Origin: Lachnospiraceae bacterium XBD2001
Lineage (GTDB): Bacteria > Bacillota > Clostridia > Lachnospirales > Lachnospiraceae
Direction: 5' to 3'
Length of the DNA: 64,000 nucleotides
NCBI GenBank assembly: GCA_900116395.1
Contig: FPAN01000003.1
Location: forward strand, 1 to 64,000
The notes beneath the pieces were generated by a model, which was not told where the DNA came from, made no database searches, and saw nothing but the letters and a program-made list of their open reading frames with translations. Of the stretch, positions 53,029-60,533 are shown in pieces. How positions within the stretch are numbered: position 1 is the first letter of the stretch; each line of letters starts with the position of its first letter. Both the position numbers and the translations under genes were made by a program.

Positions 53029-54414
53029 ATGGACGGATTAGTTAGAGTACCGATTAGTGAGCAGGACCCAAAGGTTCGTGCTACCAATTTTGATGAAGTA
53101 TGTTTGGGATATACCGAGGAAGAGGCAGTAAAAGAGGCAGAGCGTTGCTTGAACTGCAAGAACCCACGTTGTGTGGGAGGATGCCCGGTATCCATTCATA
53201 TTCCTGCATTTATTCAGGAAGTAAAGAATCGTAATTTTGAGAAGGCTTATGAGATTATTTCTCAGTCCAGTGCACTCCCTGCAGTTTGCGGTCGTGTATG
53301 CCCACAGGAGAGCCAGTGCGAAGGTCAGTGCGTTCGCGGCATTAAGGGCGAAGCAGTTGCAATCGGTAAGTTAGAGCGCTTCGTTGCAGACTGGGCGAGA
53401 GAGAACGGCATTAAGCCTCACACCGATGCACCGAAGAACGGCCACAAGGTTGCTGTCATCGGTTCCGGTCCTGCAGGTTTGACCTGTGCCGGAGATTTGG
53501 CTCGTTTGGGTTATGACGTTACCATTTTCGAAGCATTGCACAAGACCGGTGGTGTTTTGGTATATGGTATTCCGGAGTTCCGTCTCCCGAAGGACAAGGT
53601 TGTTGCTGCAGAAGTAGAGAACGTGAAGAGCCTTGGTGTTAAGATTGAGACCAACGTCATCATTGGTAAGTCCATTACCATTGATGAGTTGATGGAAGAG
53701 GAAGGCTTCGAGGCTGTATTTATCGGATCCGGTGCTGGACTTCCTAGATTCATGGGCATTCCTGGTGAGCAGGCCCTTGGTGTATTCTCTGCCAATGAGT
53801 ACTTAACCCGTAATAACCTGATGAAGGCTTTCAAGGATTTGGATACCCCAATTTCCCGTGGTAAGAAGGTGGTTGTTGTCGGTGGTGGTAACGTAGCTAT
53901 GGATGCTGCCCGTACCGCACTTCGTCTTGGTGCTGAAGTACACATCGTATACCGTCGTGGTGAGGCTGAGCTTCCTGCAAGAGCGGAAGAAGTACATCAC
54001 GCAAAAGAAGAGGGCGTTATCTTCGACCTGTTACAGAATCCGGTTGAGATTCTTACGGATGACAAGAATCAGGTAACCGGTATCCGCATTATTAAGATGG
54101 AGCTTGGTGAGCCGGATGAGTCCGGACGTCGCAGCCCGGTAGAGATTCCCGGCAGTGAGTACAATATCGAGTGTGATACCGTTATCATGTCTCTTGGTAC
54201 ATCACCGAATCCATTGATTTCTTCTACAACCGACGGCATGGAAGTAAACCGTCGCGGATGCATTGTTGCTGAGGAAGAGACCGGCGCAACCACCAAGAAT
54301 GCAGTCTATGCAGGTGGAGATGCAGTGACCGGAGCAGCTACCGTAATCCTTGCAATGGGAGCCGGCAAGACAGCTGCGAAGGGCATTGACGAGTATTTTA
54401 AGAACAACAAATAG
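53029..54414 (+). CDS. NfnB-like / glutamate synthase small-subunit-type flavoprotein
   Basis: FAD and iron-sulfur protein of 461 residues. The N-terminal domain has cysteines for two [4Fe-4S] clusters (AERCLNCKNPRCVGGCPVSI and CGRVCPQESQCEGQCVRG), then a FAD site (VAVIGSGPAGLTCAGDLA) and an NADPH site (VVVVGGGNVAMDAARTA). Databases often call it GltA or glutamate synthase, but with the NfnA-like gene before it and no large GltS subunit, an NADH-dependent reduced ferredoxin:NADP oxidoreductase (Nfn) is more likely. A GTG at 53020 overlaps the ribosome binding site; the ATG at 53029 is chosen. Confidence 0.9.
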   Translation: MDGLVRVPISEQDPKVRATNFDEVCLGYTEEEAVKEAERCLNCKNPRCVGGCPVSIHIPAFIQEVKNRNFEKAYEIISQSSALPAVCGRVCPQESQCEGQCVRGIKGEAVAIGKLERFVADWARENGIKPHTDAPKNGHKVAVIGSGPAGLTCAGDLARLGYDVTIFEALHKTGGVLVYGIPEFRLPKDKVVAAEVENVKSLGVKIETNVIIGKSITIDELMEEEGFEAVFIGSGAGLPRFMGIPGEQALGVFSANEYLTRNNLMKAFKDLDTPISRGKKVVVVGGGNVAMDAARTALRLGAEVHIVYRRGEAELPARAEEVHHAKEEGVIFDLLQNPVEILTDDKNQVTGIRIIKMELGEPDESGRRSPVEIPGSEYNIECDTVIMSLGTSPNPLISSTTDGMEVNRRGCIVAEEETGATTKNAVYAGGDAVTGAATVILAMGAGKTAAKGIDEYFKNNK

Positions 54415-54415
54415 G

Positions 54416-54444
54416 TTGATTTTTTCTGCCACACGTGATAATAT
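54416..54444 (+). promoter_or_regulatory. Predicted promoter of secG
   Basis: TTGATT (54416-54421), 17-bp spacer and TAATAT (54439-54444) with TGA in front. It starts two bases after the stop codon of the gene before it. Confidence 0.6.
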
Positions 54445-54486
54445 TACTTGGCATGTGTTGTAAACACACCTATTAGGAGGTTTGTT

Positions 54487-54729
54487 ATGGCTATTTTGAA
54501 GACAATTTTAACTATTGTATTTATTATTATTTGTGTGGCATTAACCGTTATTATTCTCCTTCAGGAGGGCAAGTCTGCCGGACTCGGTTCTTTGAGCGGA
54601 CAGAGCTTGGATTCTTACTGGAGCCGTAATAAGGGACGTTCCAAGGAAGGCATCTTGATTAAGATTACAACAGCTATGGTAGTTATATTCTTTATCTTGG
54701 CTGCTGTCCTGAATATTGGAAGTTTCTAA
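54487..54729 (+). CDS. secG: Preprotein translocase subunit SecG
   Basis: Small membrane protein of 80 residues with two hydrophobic helices (residues 3-25 and 58-77) joined by the conserved loop VIILLQEGKSAGLGSLSG. It is the auxiliary subunit of the SecYEG channel. TAGGAGG precedes the ATG at 54487; an upstream start at 54448 lies in front of that site and is rejected. The neighbour order secG-rnr-smpB-ssrA is common in Firmicutes. Confidence 0.95.
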   Translation: MAILKTILTIVFIIICVALTVIILLQEGKSAGLGSLSGQSLDSYWSRNKGRSKEGILIKITTAMVVIFFILAAVLNIGSF

Positions 54730-54744
54730 GACGATTGTTTATAG

Positions 54745-54780
54745 TAAGCCACCGTTATTACGGTGGCTTATTCTTATTTT
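54745..54780 (+). terminator. Terminator-like hairpin between secG and rnr
   Basis: 10-bp perfect stem taagccaccg/cggtggctta (54745-54754 with 54761-54770), 6-nt loop and a T-rich but broken tail. It ends 12 bp before rnr; no good promoter fits behind it, so it is probably partial. Confidence 0.75.
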
Positions 54781-54792
54781 AGGGTGTTTTGA

Positions 54793-56925
54793 ATGATTGA
54801 TCAGGAAAAGAAAAACAAAATCTATGAGTTGATATGCGACCCGATCTACGTTCCTATGAAGATTAAGGAGATGGCGATCTTTTTAGATCTTCCTAAGGAG
54901 CGTCGTGGGGAACTGGAAGAAATCTTAGATGCATTAGAAGCGGAAGGTAAAATTGAACGCACCGCCAAGAATAAGTACCATAAAGCTGAGAAGCACTATA
55001 TTGTGGGAACCTTCGTAGCCAATGCCAGAGGATTCGGCTTCGTTGAGGTAGAGGATGAAGAAACACAGGATTACTTCATTCCGGAGAAGTACACAATGGG
55101 CGCATTCCAGGGAGATGAAGTCCGGATTGAACTCTTACCGCAGTCCAGAGGACAGCGACCGGAGGCGAAAGTCTGTGAGATTATCCGTCATGGAATTACG
55201 GAAGTGATCGGTACCTTCCAGCGTAGCGATAACTTTGGCTTTTTGGTGCCGGATGATCCGAAGATTCCGTTTGATATCTTCATCCCGAAGTCCAAGGACC
55301 GCAAGGCCATGACCGGACATAAGTGTGTCTGCCATATTACGGAATATGCCAAGACCGGACAGAAGCCGGAAGGCGAGATTGTTGAAATCCTTGGTCATGT
55401 GAATGATCCGGGTGTGGATATTCTATCTCTGGTGAAGGCTTTTGGTATTCCATGCGAATTCCCGGATGAGGTTTTGCGGGAGGCTGAGGAAGTGGCGGTT
55501 CCGGTAGAGATGCAGCCGAATCGCGAGGACTTGCGGGATGTGGTCATGGTTACCATCGACGGTGAGGATTCCAAGGATTTGGATGATGCGGTCTCTATTT
55601 GTCGTGTGGATGACGGTTACGAATTGGGCGTACATATTGCAGATGTATCGGAGTATGTGCGGGAAGGTTCAGCATTAGACCGGGAAGCGTTGCATCGGGC
55701 AACCAGTGTATACTTAGCAGACCGTGTAATTCCTATGCTTCCCCATGTCTTATGTAACGGTATCTGTTCCTTGAATGCCGGGGAAGACCGGAATGCATTA
55801 AGCTGTATCATGACCATTGATGCCAAGGGACACGTGGTGGATCATCGCATTGTGGAATCCGTGGTGAACATCAATCGTCGTATGACCTATACCGCAGTGA
55901 ATGAGATTATTGAGGACCATAATCCTAAGACCATGGCAGAGTATGAAGACTTGGTCCCAATTTTTGAATTGATGGCAGAATGTGCAACCTTGCTTCGGAA
56001 CAATCGTAAGAAGCGTGGCTCCATTGACTTTGATTTACCGGAGACCAAGATGGAACTGGATGAGAAGGGACGTGTAATCGCCTTGCATCCTTATGAACGT
56101 CGTAGCGGACAGAAGCTGATTGAAGATTTTATGCTGCTTGCCAATGAGACGGTAGCAGAGCATTTTCACTGGCAGGAAGTTCCGTTTTTATATCGTGTTC
56201 ACGGAGAGCCGGATGCTGAGAAAATTAAGAGCTTAGCTGCCTTGGTTGGAAGCTTCGGACATACCCTGCGCGGAAAACATGCCGAGATTCATCCGAAGGA
56301 ATTGCAGAAGCTGTTGGTAAGCATCGAAGGAACCAGTGAGGAAGATCTGATTCGTCGACTGACCCTTCGTTCCATGCAGCAAGCAAGGTACGATACGGAG
56401 TGCATCGGACACTTTGGCTTGGCTGCGGATTATTACTGTCATTTTACATCGCCGATTCGCCGTTACCCGGATTTGCAGATTCATCGCATTATCAAGGAGT
56501 CCTTACGGGGAGAGCTTAGCGAGGCGCGCATCGAGCATTACGAGCAGATTCTCCCGGGTGTGGCCGCAGATAGCAGCAAGTTAGAACGCCGCGCGGATGA
56601 TGTGGAGCGGGAAGTGGAGAAGCTGAAGAAGGTGCAGTACATGAAGGACTACATCGGCAAGCGCTTCCACGGCGTGATTTCCGGCGTGACCAAGTGGGGA
56701 ATTTATGTTGAACTTCCCAATACGGTGGAAGGTATGATACGATTATCGGAGCTTCATGATGATTTTTATGAGTTATCGGAAGATACTTATGAACTCATCG
56801 GACAAGCCACCAATAAGCATTACAAATTAGGACAGGATATTGCAATCGAAGTGGTTGCGGCTGATGAAGTGACCCGTACCATCGATTTTGCAATTGCAGG
56901 GGATGAAGACTGTGAAGAAGGATAA
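54793..56925 (+). CDS. rnr: Ribonuclease R
   Basis: Processive 3'-5' exoribonuclease of 710 residues that degrades structured RNA and helps quality control together with tmRNA. Order: N-terminal winged-helix region, two cold-shock domains (the first around GTFVANARGFGFVEVEDEE), the RNB catalytic domain with DGEDSKDLDDAVSI carrying the metal-binding aspartates, FTSPIRRYPDLQIHR near its end, and a C-terminal S1 domain (GVISGVTKWGIYVELPNTVEG). Its 3' end overlaps smpB. Confidence 0.96.
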   Translation: MIDQEKKNKIYELICDPIYVPMKIKEMAIFLDLPKERRGELEEILDALEAEGKIERTAKNKYHKAEKHYIVGTFVANARGFGFVEVEDEETQDYFIPEKYTMGAFQGDEVRIELLPQSRGQRPEAKVCEIIRHGITEVIGTFQRSDNFGFLVPDDPKIPFDIFIPKSKDRKAMTGHKCVCHITEYAKTGQKPEGEIVEILGHVNDPGVDILSLVKAFGIPCEFPDEVLREAEEVAVPVEMQPNREDLRDVVMVTIDGEDSKDLDDAVSICRVDDGYELGVHIADVSEYVREGSALDREALHRATSVYLADRVIPMLPHVLCNGICSLNAGEDRNALSCIMTIDAKGHVVDHRIVESVVNINRRMTYTAVNEIIEDHNPKTMAEYEDLVPIFELMAECATLLRNNRKKRGSIDFDLPETKMELDEKGRVIALHPYERRSGQKLIEDFMLLANETVAEHFHWQEVPFLYRVHGEPDAEKIKSLAALVGSFGHTLRGKHAEIHPKELQKLLVSIEGTSEEDLIRRLTLRSMQQARYDTECIGHFGLAADYYCHFTSPIRRYPDLQIHRIIKESLRGELSEARIEHYEQILPGVAADSSKLERRADDVEREVEKLKKVQYMKDYIGKRFHGVISGVTKWGIYVELPNTVEGMIRLSELHDDFYELSEDTYELIGQATNKHYKLGQDIAIEVVAADEVTRTIDFAIAGDEDCEEG

Positions 56926-57379
56926 TATCAAGGTAATTGCCAACAATAAGAAGGCATTCCACGACTATTTTGTAGATGAAACATACGAAGCCGGCATCGA
57001 GCTGGTGGGTACCGAGGTGAAGGCTCTCCGTACCGGCAAGTGTTCGGTGAAGGAGTCCTTTATTCGTATTATTAACGGGCAGATGGAAATCTATCAGATG
57101 CACATCTCTCCCTACGAGAAGGGTAATATTTTTAACCGGGATCCGTTGCGTCCGCGCCGCCTTCTTATGCATAAGGCAGAGATTCGCAAGTTAGAGCAGA
57201 AGATGAAGGAGAAGGGATATACCCTTGTTCCGATTGAGATTTACTTCTCCGGAAGCCTGGTAAAAGTGAAAGTGGGCTTATGTCGTGGTAAGAAGCTCTA
57301 TGACAAGCGTGATGATATTGCCAAAAAAGACCAGAAGCGGGAAGCAGAGCGTGAGTTTAAAGTTCGTAATTTTGGTTAA
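56912..57379 (+). CDS. smpB: SsrA-binding protein SmpB
   Basis: Small beta-barrel RNA-binding protein that delivers tmRNA to stalled ribosomes. Characteristic are KKAFHDYFVDETYEAGIEL, GTEVKALRTGKCSVKESF, and the basic tail KKLYDKRDDIAKKDQKREAE, which enters the mRNA channel. About 155 residues. The start overlaps the end of rnr: GTG at 56912 gives good spacing to AGGGG, whereas the ATG at 56903 directly abuts it. The tmRNA gene lies 2.7 kb downstream. Confidence 0.96.
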   Translation: MKKDNIKVIANNKKAFHDYFVDETYEAGIELVGTEVKALRTGKCSVKESFIRIINGQMEIYQMHISPYEKGNIFNRDPLRPRRLLMHKAEIRKLEQKMKEKGYTLVPIEIYFSGSLVKVKVGLCRGKKLYDKRDDIAKKDQKREAEREFKVRNFG

Positions 57380-57464
57380 TTTTACAAAAATTAGTGAATT
57401 GTTGTGAGAATATTATGTAAATACTACATTTTGCGGTGATTCACTTCATTTTTGCTAGGAATAG

Positions 57465-57473
57465 TGTTATCAT
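57465..57473 (+). promoter_or_regulatory. Possible extended -10 promoter of the GH25 gene
   Basis: TGTTATCAT: TGT followed by TATCAT (57468-57473), with a weak TTCATT 17 bp upstream. The remaining gap (57380-57514) shows no terminator for smpB. Confidence 0.4.
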
Positions 57474-57514
57474 GATGACGTTATGAGTGATGTTTCCATT
57501 GGGAGGCTAGAAGA

Positions 57515-60052
57515 ATGGAATTTTTTAAGAATATGCTATGGAACATAAGAGGGTTCTTTGTGCGTCGTGGTAGAATGCACAATCCGTGGAGCCTTCAGAA
57601 GAAGATTATTGCAGGAGTTATGTCCGGTGTACTTGTGATCGGTGGTTCTACCGGTGCAGTGCTGGCACATCATTTTTCTGCAGAGCAGCCGGAAGGTGGA
57701 TTTATGGTTGCAATGTTGAATCCGCCAACCATGGCAAATGTTGAGGTCTATGAACCGACCTACGTTGAGATTCCGAACTTCGTTGGAATGAATCTTGCAT
57801 CCGACTCTTTGGAGAAGGATTTGACATTGTACTTCAAGAGTGCAGAGAGCAAGGCTCGTATTGAGGGCGTTGCATTCCAGGTGAAGCTCATTAGTCCGAA
57901 GAATGAGAGCTATTTGACCGAGTATCTCGATGAGATTGACCGCATTAATAAAGAAATCGATGCTGCTAAGGAAGACGGTACCGAGAACGACCGTTACGAA
58001 GGTGATGACTTAGAGGCACCAAGTGCTTCCGCAAAAGAGGGAGACACCAAGGTGGCCGGAGCATCCCACCAGAAGTTACAGTTGACTGCAGCTCAGGTGA
58101 AGACCGAGGACCAGATTGAAGAGCAGAAGGAAGAGGCTGAGAACACCATCTCCGCCAACTTCGATGAGTTGACCATCGGTGAGAAGTTACTTCTCGATAA
58201 GCAGATTGCCATCCAGAGTTATGCAACCGCACTTACCGCAGTAGACGGTAAGAACTATGTGGACGATGATTCCGATGGAATGATCTACATCAATAAGATT
58301 GATTCCGGTAAGTACGTTGCTTGTATGGTACCGACCGGTTTTTACGATCCTTCCCAGTATGCTACCGAAGTTACCGTTAAGGATAAGGTAGAGTACAAGA
58401 AGGTAGAGAACATTAAGGATAAGGTTAAGAAGAACGTCGAGGATGAGAAGCCTGCAGAGGCAGCTCCACAGGAGGCAGTTCTTCAGGATACCGTTCAGTT
58501 TGTAGAGTCTTCGAAGACTCAGATTTCCGGTGGATTTACTGAGGCAAAGCCGGCGGCAATTGCACCAAGCGTAAGCGAGCAGAATACAGCCAAAGAGCCT
58601 TTTGAAAAGACGGCGAGAAGATATACGCCTTCATTATTTGCTTCCGTCCAGCAGATGTTTGCTTTATCTACAGTTAGAGCTGCAGAGATTAATCTGAATG
58701 AAACAAGTGTGACTCTAAAAGTCGGAGAAAGTAAGACGGTTTCGGTTACAGGTGCAACGGTTAGTGCTGCTACACCAGGGGATACTTCCATTTGTACAGC
58801 ATCTTATGCAGGGGATTCCGTAACAATTACCGGTGTTTCCGAAGGAAGCACTACGGTAACAGTAAGCGGTACTGCAACGGAGGGTGAGGCACCGGCACCA
58901 AAGACTATCAATGTTACGGTAGAGAAGAATACGGTATCTGCTGAGGCTACACTGACCGTTCCAAAGAATGTTACTTTGTATTCTAAGAGTGGGCTGAACA
59001 GCATCTCCGGAAGTATTTCTTCTGAGAACCTTTCCGGCGATATTTCTGTTTCATCTAGCGACAGTGCGAATGTAACCGCAACCATTAGCGGCGGTAATGT
59101 TGTATTTACCGGTAAGGAAGGCGTTGCAAGCAATGTAACAGCAACCATTACATATTCTGCAGTATGTGCAGATGGAAAAACACCAATCAGTGCAACTACG
59201 ACAGTTACATTGGTAGGAACGAACAATCCGATTAAGAGTGCGGATGGTAAGGACTTATTTGTAGATAAGGAAGGTAAGACACCTGCAACCCTTGCAAACT
59301 ACAAGGCAGACGGCACCTTCTATGTTGCCGGAGGTAAGCCGGAATACAAATATACCGGATGGCAGACCATTGACGGTAAAACTTATTTCTACACAAAAGA
59401 CGGTGTGGCTGTTACCGGTGATCAGGTTATTCAGGGTGTACAGTATAGCTTTAACGGACTTGGCGTATTGGTACCGAAGGAAGGTATTGATGTATCCAAG
59501 TGGCAGGGCAATATAGATTGGGCTACTGCAAGCAGCTACATCAATTTCGCTATCATCCGTTGCGGATACCGTGGTGAGTCTTCCAGAGGATTGGCAATTG
59601 ATCCGTTGTTCTCCCGTAATGTTCAGGGAGCGAAGGCCAACGGTGTTAAGATTGGTTTGTATTTCTACTCTACCGCAATGTCTGAGGCAGAGGCAGTTGA
59701 GGAAGCATCCTTGGCTGTTCAGTGTGCACAGCAGGCCGGCGGTTTGAGCTTACCGATTTATATTGATATGGAGGCTGGATGTCAGGCCGGATTATCCAAT
59801 GACCAGCGTACCGCAATTTGTAATGCGTTCTGCGCTACGGTTCGTAACAGTGGATACTCCGCAGGTGTATATGCTAATAAGAACTGGCTGACCAACAAGA
59901 TTAACACCGGAGCAATTTCCGGAGCTGAGATTTGGGTGGCACAGTACAACACCACCTGTACTTACGGTGGTACCAAGAAGATGTGGCAGTATTCTTCCAA
60001 GGGTAGCATCCCTGGAATCAGCGGTTACGTTGATATGAATCGCCGCTACTAA
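57515..60052 (+). CDS. GH25 lysozyme-like surface protein with Ig-like domains
   Basis: Surface or secreted protein of 845 residues. A basic N terminus and a hydrophobic segment (about residues 29-50) act as signal anchor. Residues 60-390 are acidic, coiled and unrecognised. From about 390 to 470 lies a bacterial Ig-like (BID_2) domain (LNETSVTLKVGESKTVSVTG), then a second beta-rich segment, then choline-binding-type repeats at about 590-650 (GWQTIDGKTYFYTKDGVAVTG). The C-terminal GH25 muramidase begins near 656 (GIDVSKWQGNIDW) and has the catalytic IDME. It probably cleaves peptidoglycan. It sits between smpB and tmRNA without functional link. Confidence 0.88.
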   Translation: MEFFKNMLWNIRGFFVRRGRMHNPWSLQKKIIAGVMSGVLVIGGSTGAVLAHHFSAEQPEGGFMVAMLNPPTMANVEVYEPTYVEIPNFVGMNLASDSLEKDLTLYFKSAESKARIEGVAFQVKLISPKNESYLTEYLDEIDRINKEIDAAKEDGTENDRYEGDDLEAPSASAKEGDTKVAGASHQKLQLTAAQVKTEDQIEEQKEEAENTISANFDELTIGEKLLLDKQIAIQSYATALTAVDGKNYVDDDSDGMIYINKIDSGKYVACMVPTGFYDPSQYATEVTVKDKVEYKKVENIKDKVKKNVEDEKPAEAAPQEAVLQDTVQFVESSKTQISGGFTEAKPAAIAPSVSEQNTAKEPFEKTARRYTPSLFASVQQMFALSTVRAAEINLNETSVTLKVGESKTVSVTGATVSAATPGDTSICTASYAGDSVTITGVSEGSTTVTVSGTATEGEAPAPKTINVTVEKNTVSAEATLTVPKNVTLYSKSGLNSISGSISSENLSGDISVSSSDSANVTATISGGNVVFTGKEGVASNVTATITYSAVCADGKTPISATTTVTLVGTNNPIKSADGKDLFVDKEGKTPATLANYKADGTFYVAGGKPEYKYTGWQTIDGKTYFYTKDGVAVTGDQVIQGVQYSFNGLGVLVPKEGIDVSKWQGNIDWATASSYINFAIIRCGYRGESSRGLAIDPLFSRNVQGAKANGVKIGLYFYSTAMSEAEAVEEASLAVQCAQQAGGLSLPIYIDMEAGCQAGLSNDQRTAICNAFCATVRNSGYSAGVYANKNWLTNKINTGAISGAEIWVAQYNTTCTYGGTKKMWQYSSKGSIPGISGYVDMNRRY

Positions 60053-60069
60053 AATTTTGTTTTACCCAT

Positions 60070-60101
60070 CCTCCCATAATGCCGATATATATTATGGGAG
60101 G
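60070..60101. repeat. 11-bp inverted repeat before tmRNA
   Basis: cctcccataat/attatgggagg (60070-60080 with 60091-60101) with a 10-nt AT-rich centre (gccgatatat). No T run follows, so it is not a classical terminator. It ends 7 bases before the tmRNA 5' end and overlaps the place where its promoter should lie. Confidence 0.7.
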
Positions 60102-60108
60102 AGATTAT

Positions 60109-60446
60109 GGGCCAGTAATGGTTTCGACAGGGATCGTGAAGCTGGTGAAGCGAGTCGCATGGTAATGCGTTAAATGGCCAAATTAAATTTAAACGCTGAA
60201 GATAATTTAGCAATCGCTGCCTAATGGCAGCAGTCCGACCTAGTGCACCTACACATTAGGACCCGGGCTTCGAACATGTAGGAAACGACACACGGTAAGC
60301 TTTGCCCGTGTGGGCGTATCATGAAGCTACGGAAACCGTAAGGGTGTTTGTTCCCGTGCGGCAGACGGAATGTCAAAGAACAAACTACGCTCGTAGAAGA
60401 ACAGGGGATTGGTTTTTGGACACGGGTTCGACTCCCGTCTGGTCCA
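60109..60446 (+). ncRNA. ssrA: Transfer-messenger RNA (tmRNA)
   Basis: The 5' end GGGCCAGTAATGGTTTCGAC and 3' end GGTTCGACTCCCGTCTGGTCCA are diagnostic. The acceptor stem pairs 60109-60115 with 60439-60445 (one G-T pair), and the T-arm GGTTCGACTCC is standard. The tag reading frame (60195-60224) encodes AEDNLAIAA and ends in TAA, a normal degradation-tag end. The base after the acceptor is A, followed by CTC, so the CCA end is not encoded and must be added by tRNA nucleotidyltransferase. The gene is of the one-piece type with pseudoknot regions. After it (60447-60533) no clear terminator is visible. Confidence 0.95.
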
Positions 60447-60533
60447 CTCTCTTTTAAGACCGATAAGTTCGACCGGAATCGCAGTATTAGTTATTATCAC
60501 GATTTGGTGGGAAAGATCTTTTGAGGTTGTTTT

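Noticed and set aside
53020-53030. GTG start for the NfnB-like gene
   Set aside because: The GTG is part of the AGGAGGTG ribosome binding site; the ATG at 53029 has proper spacing.
60061-60108. Rho-independent terminator of the GH25 gene
   Set aside because: The stem is strong, but no T run follows on either strand.
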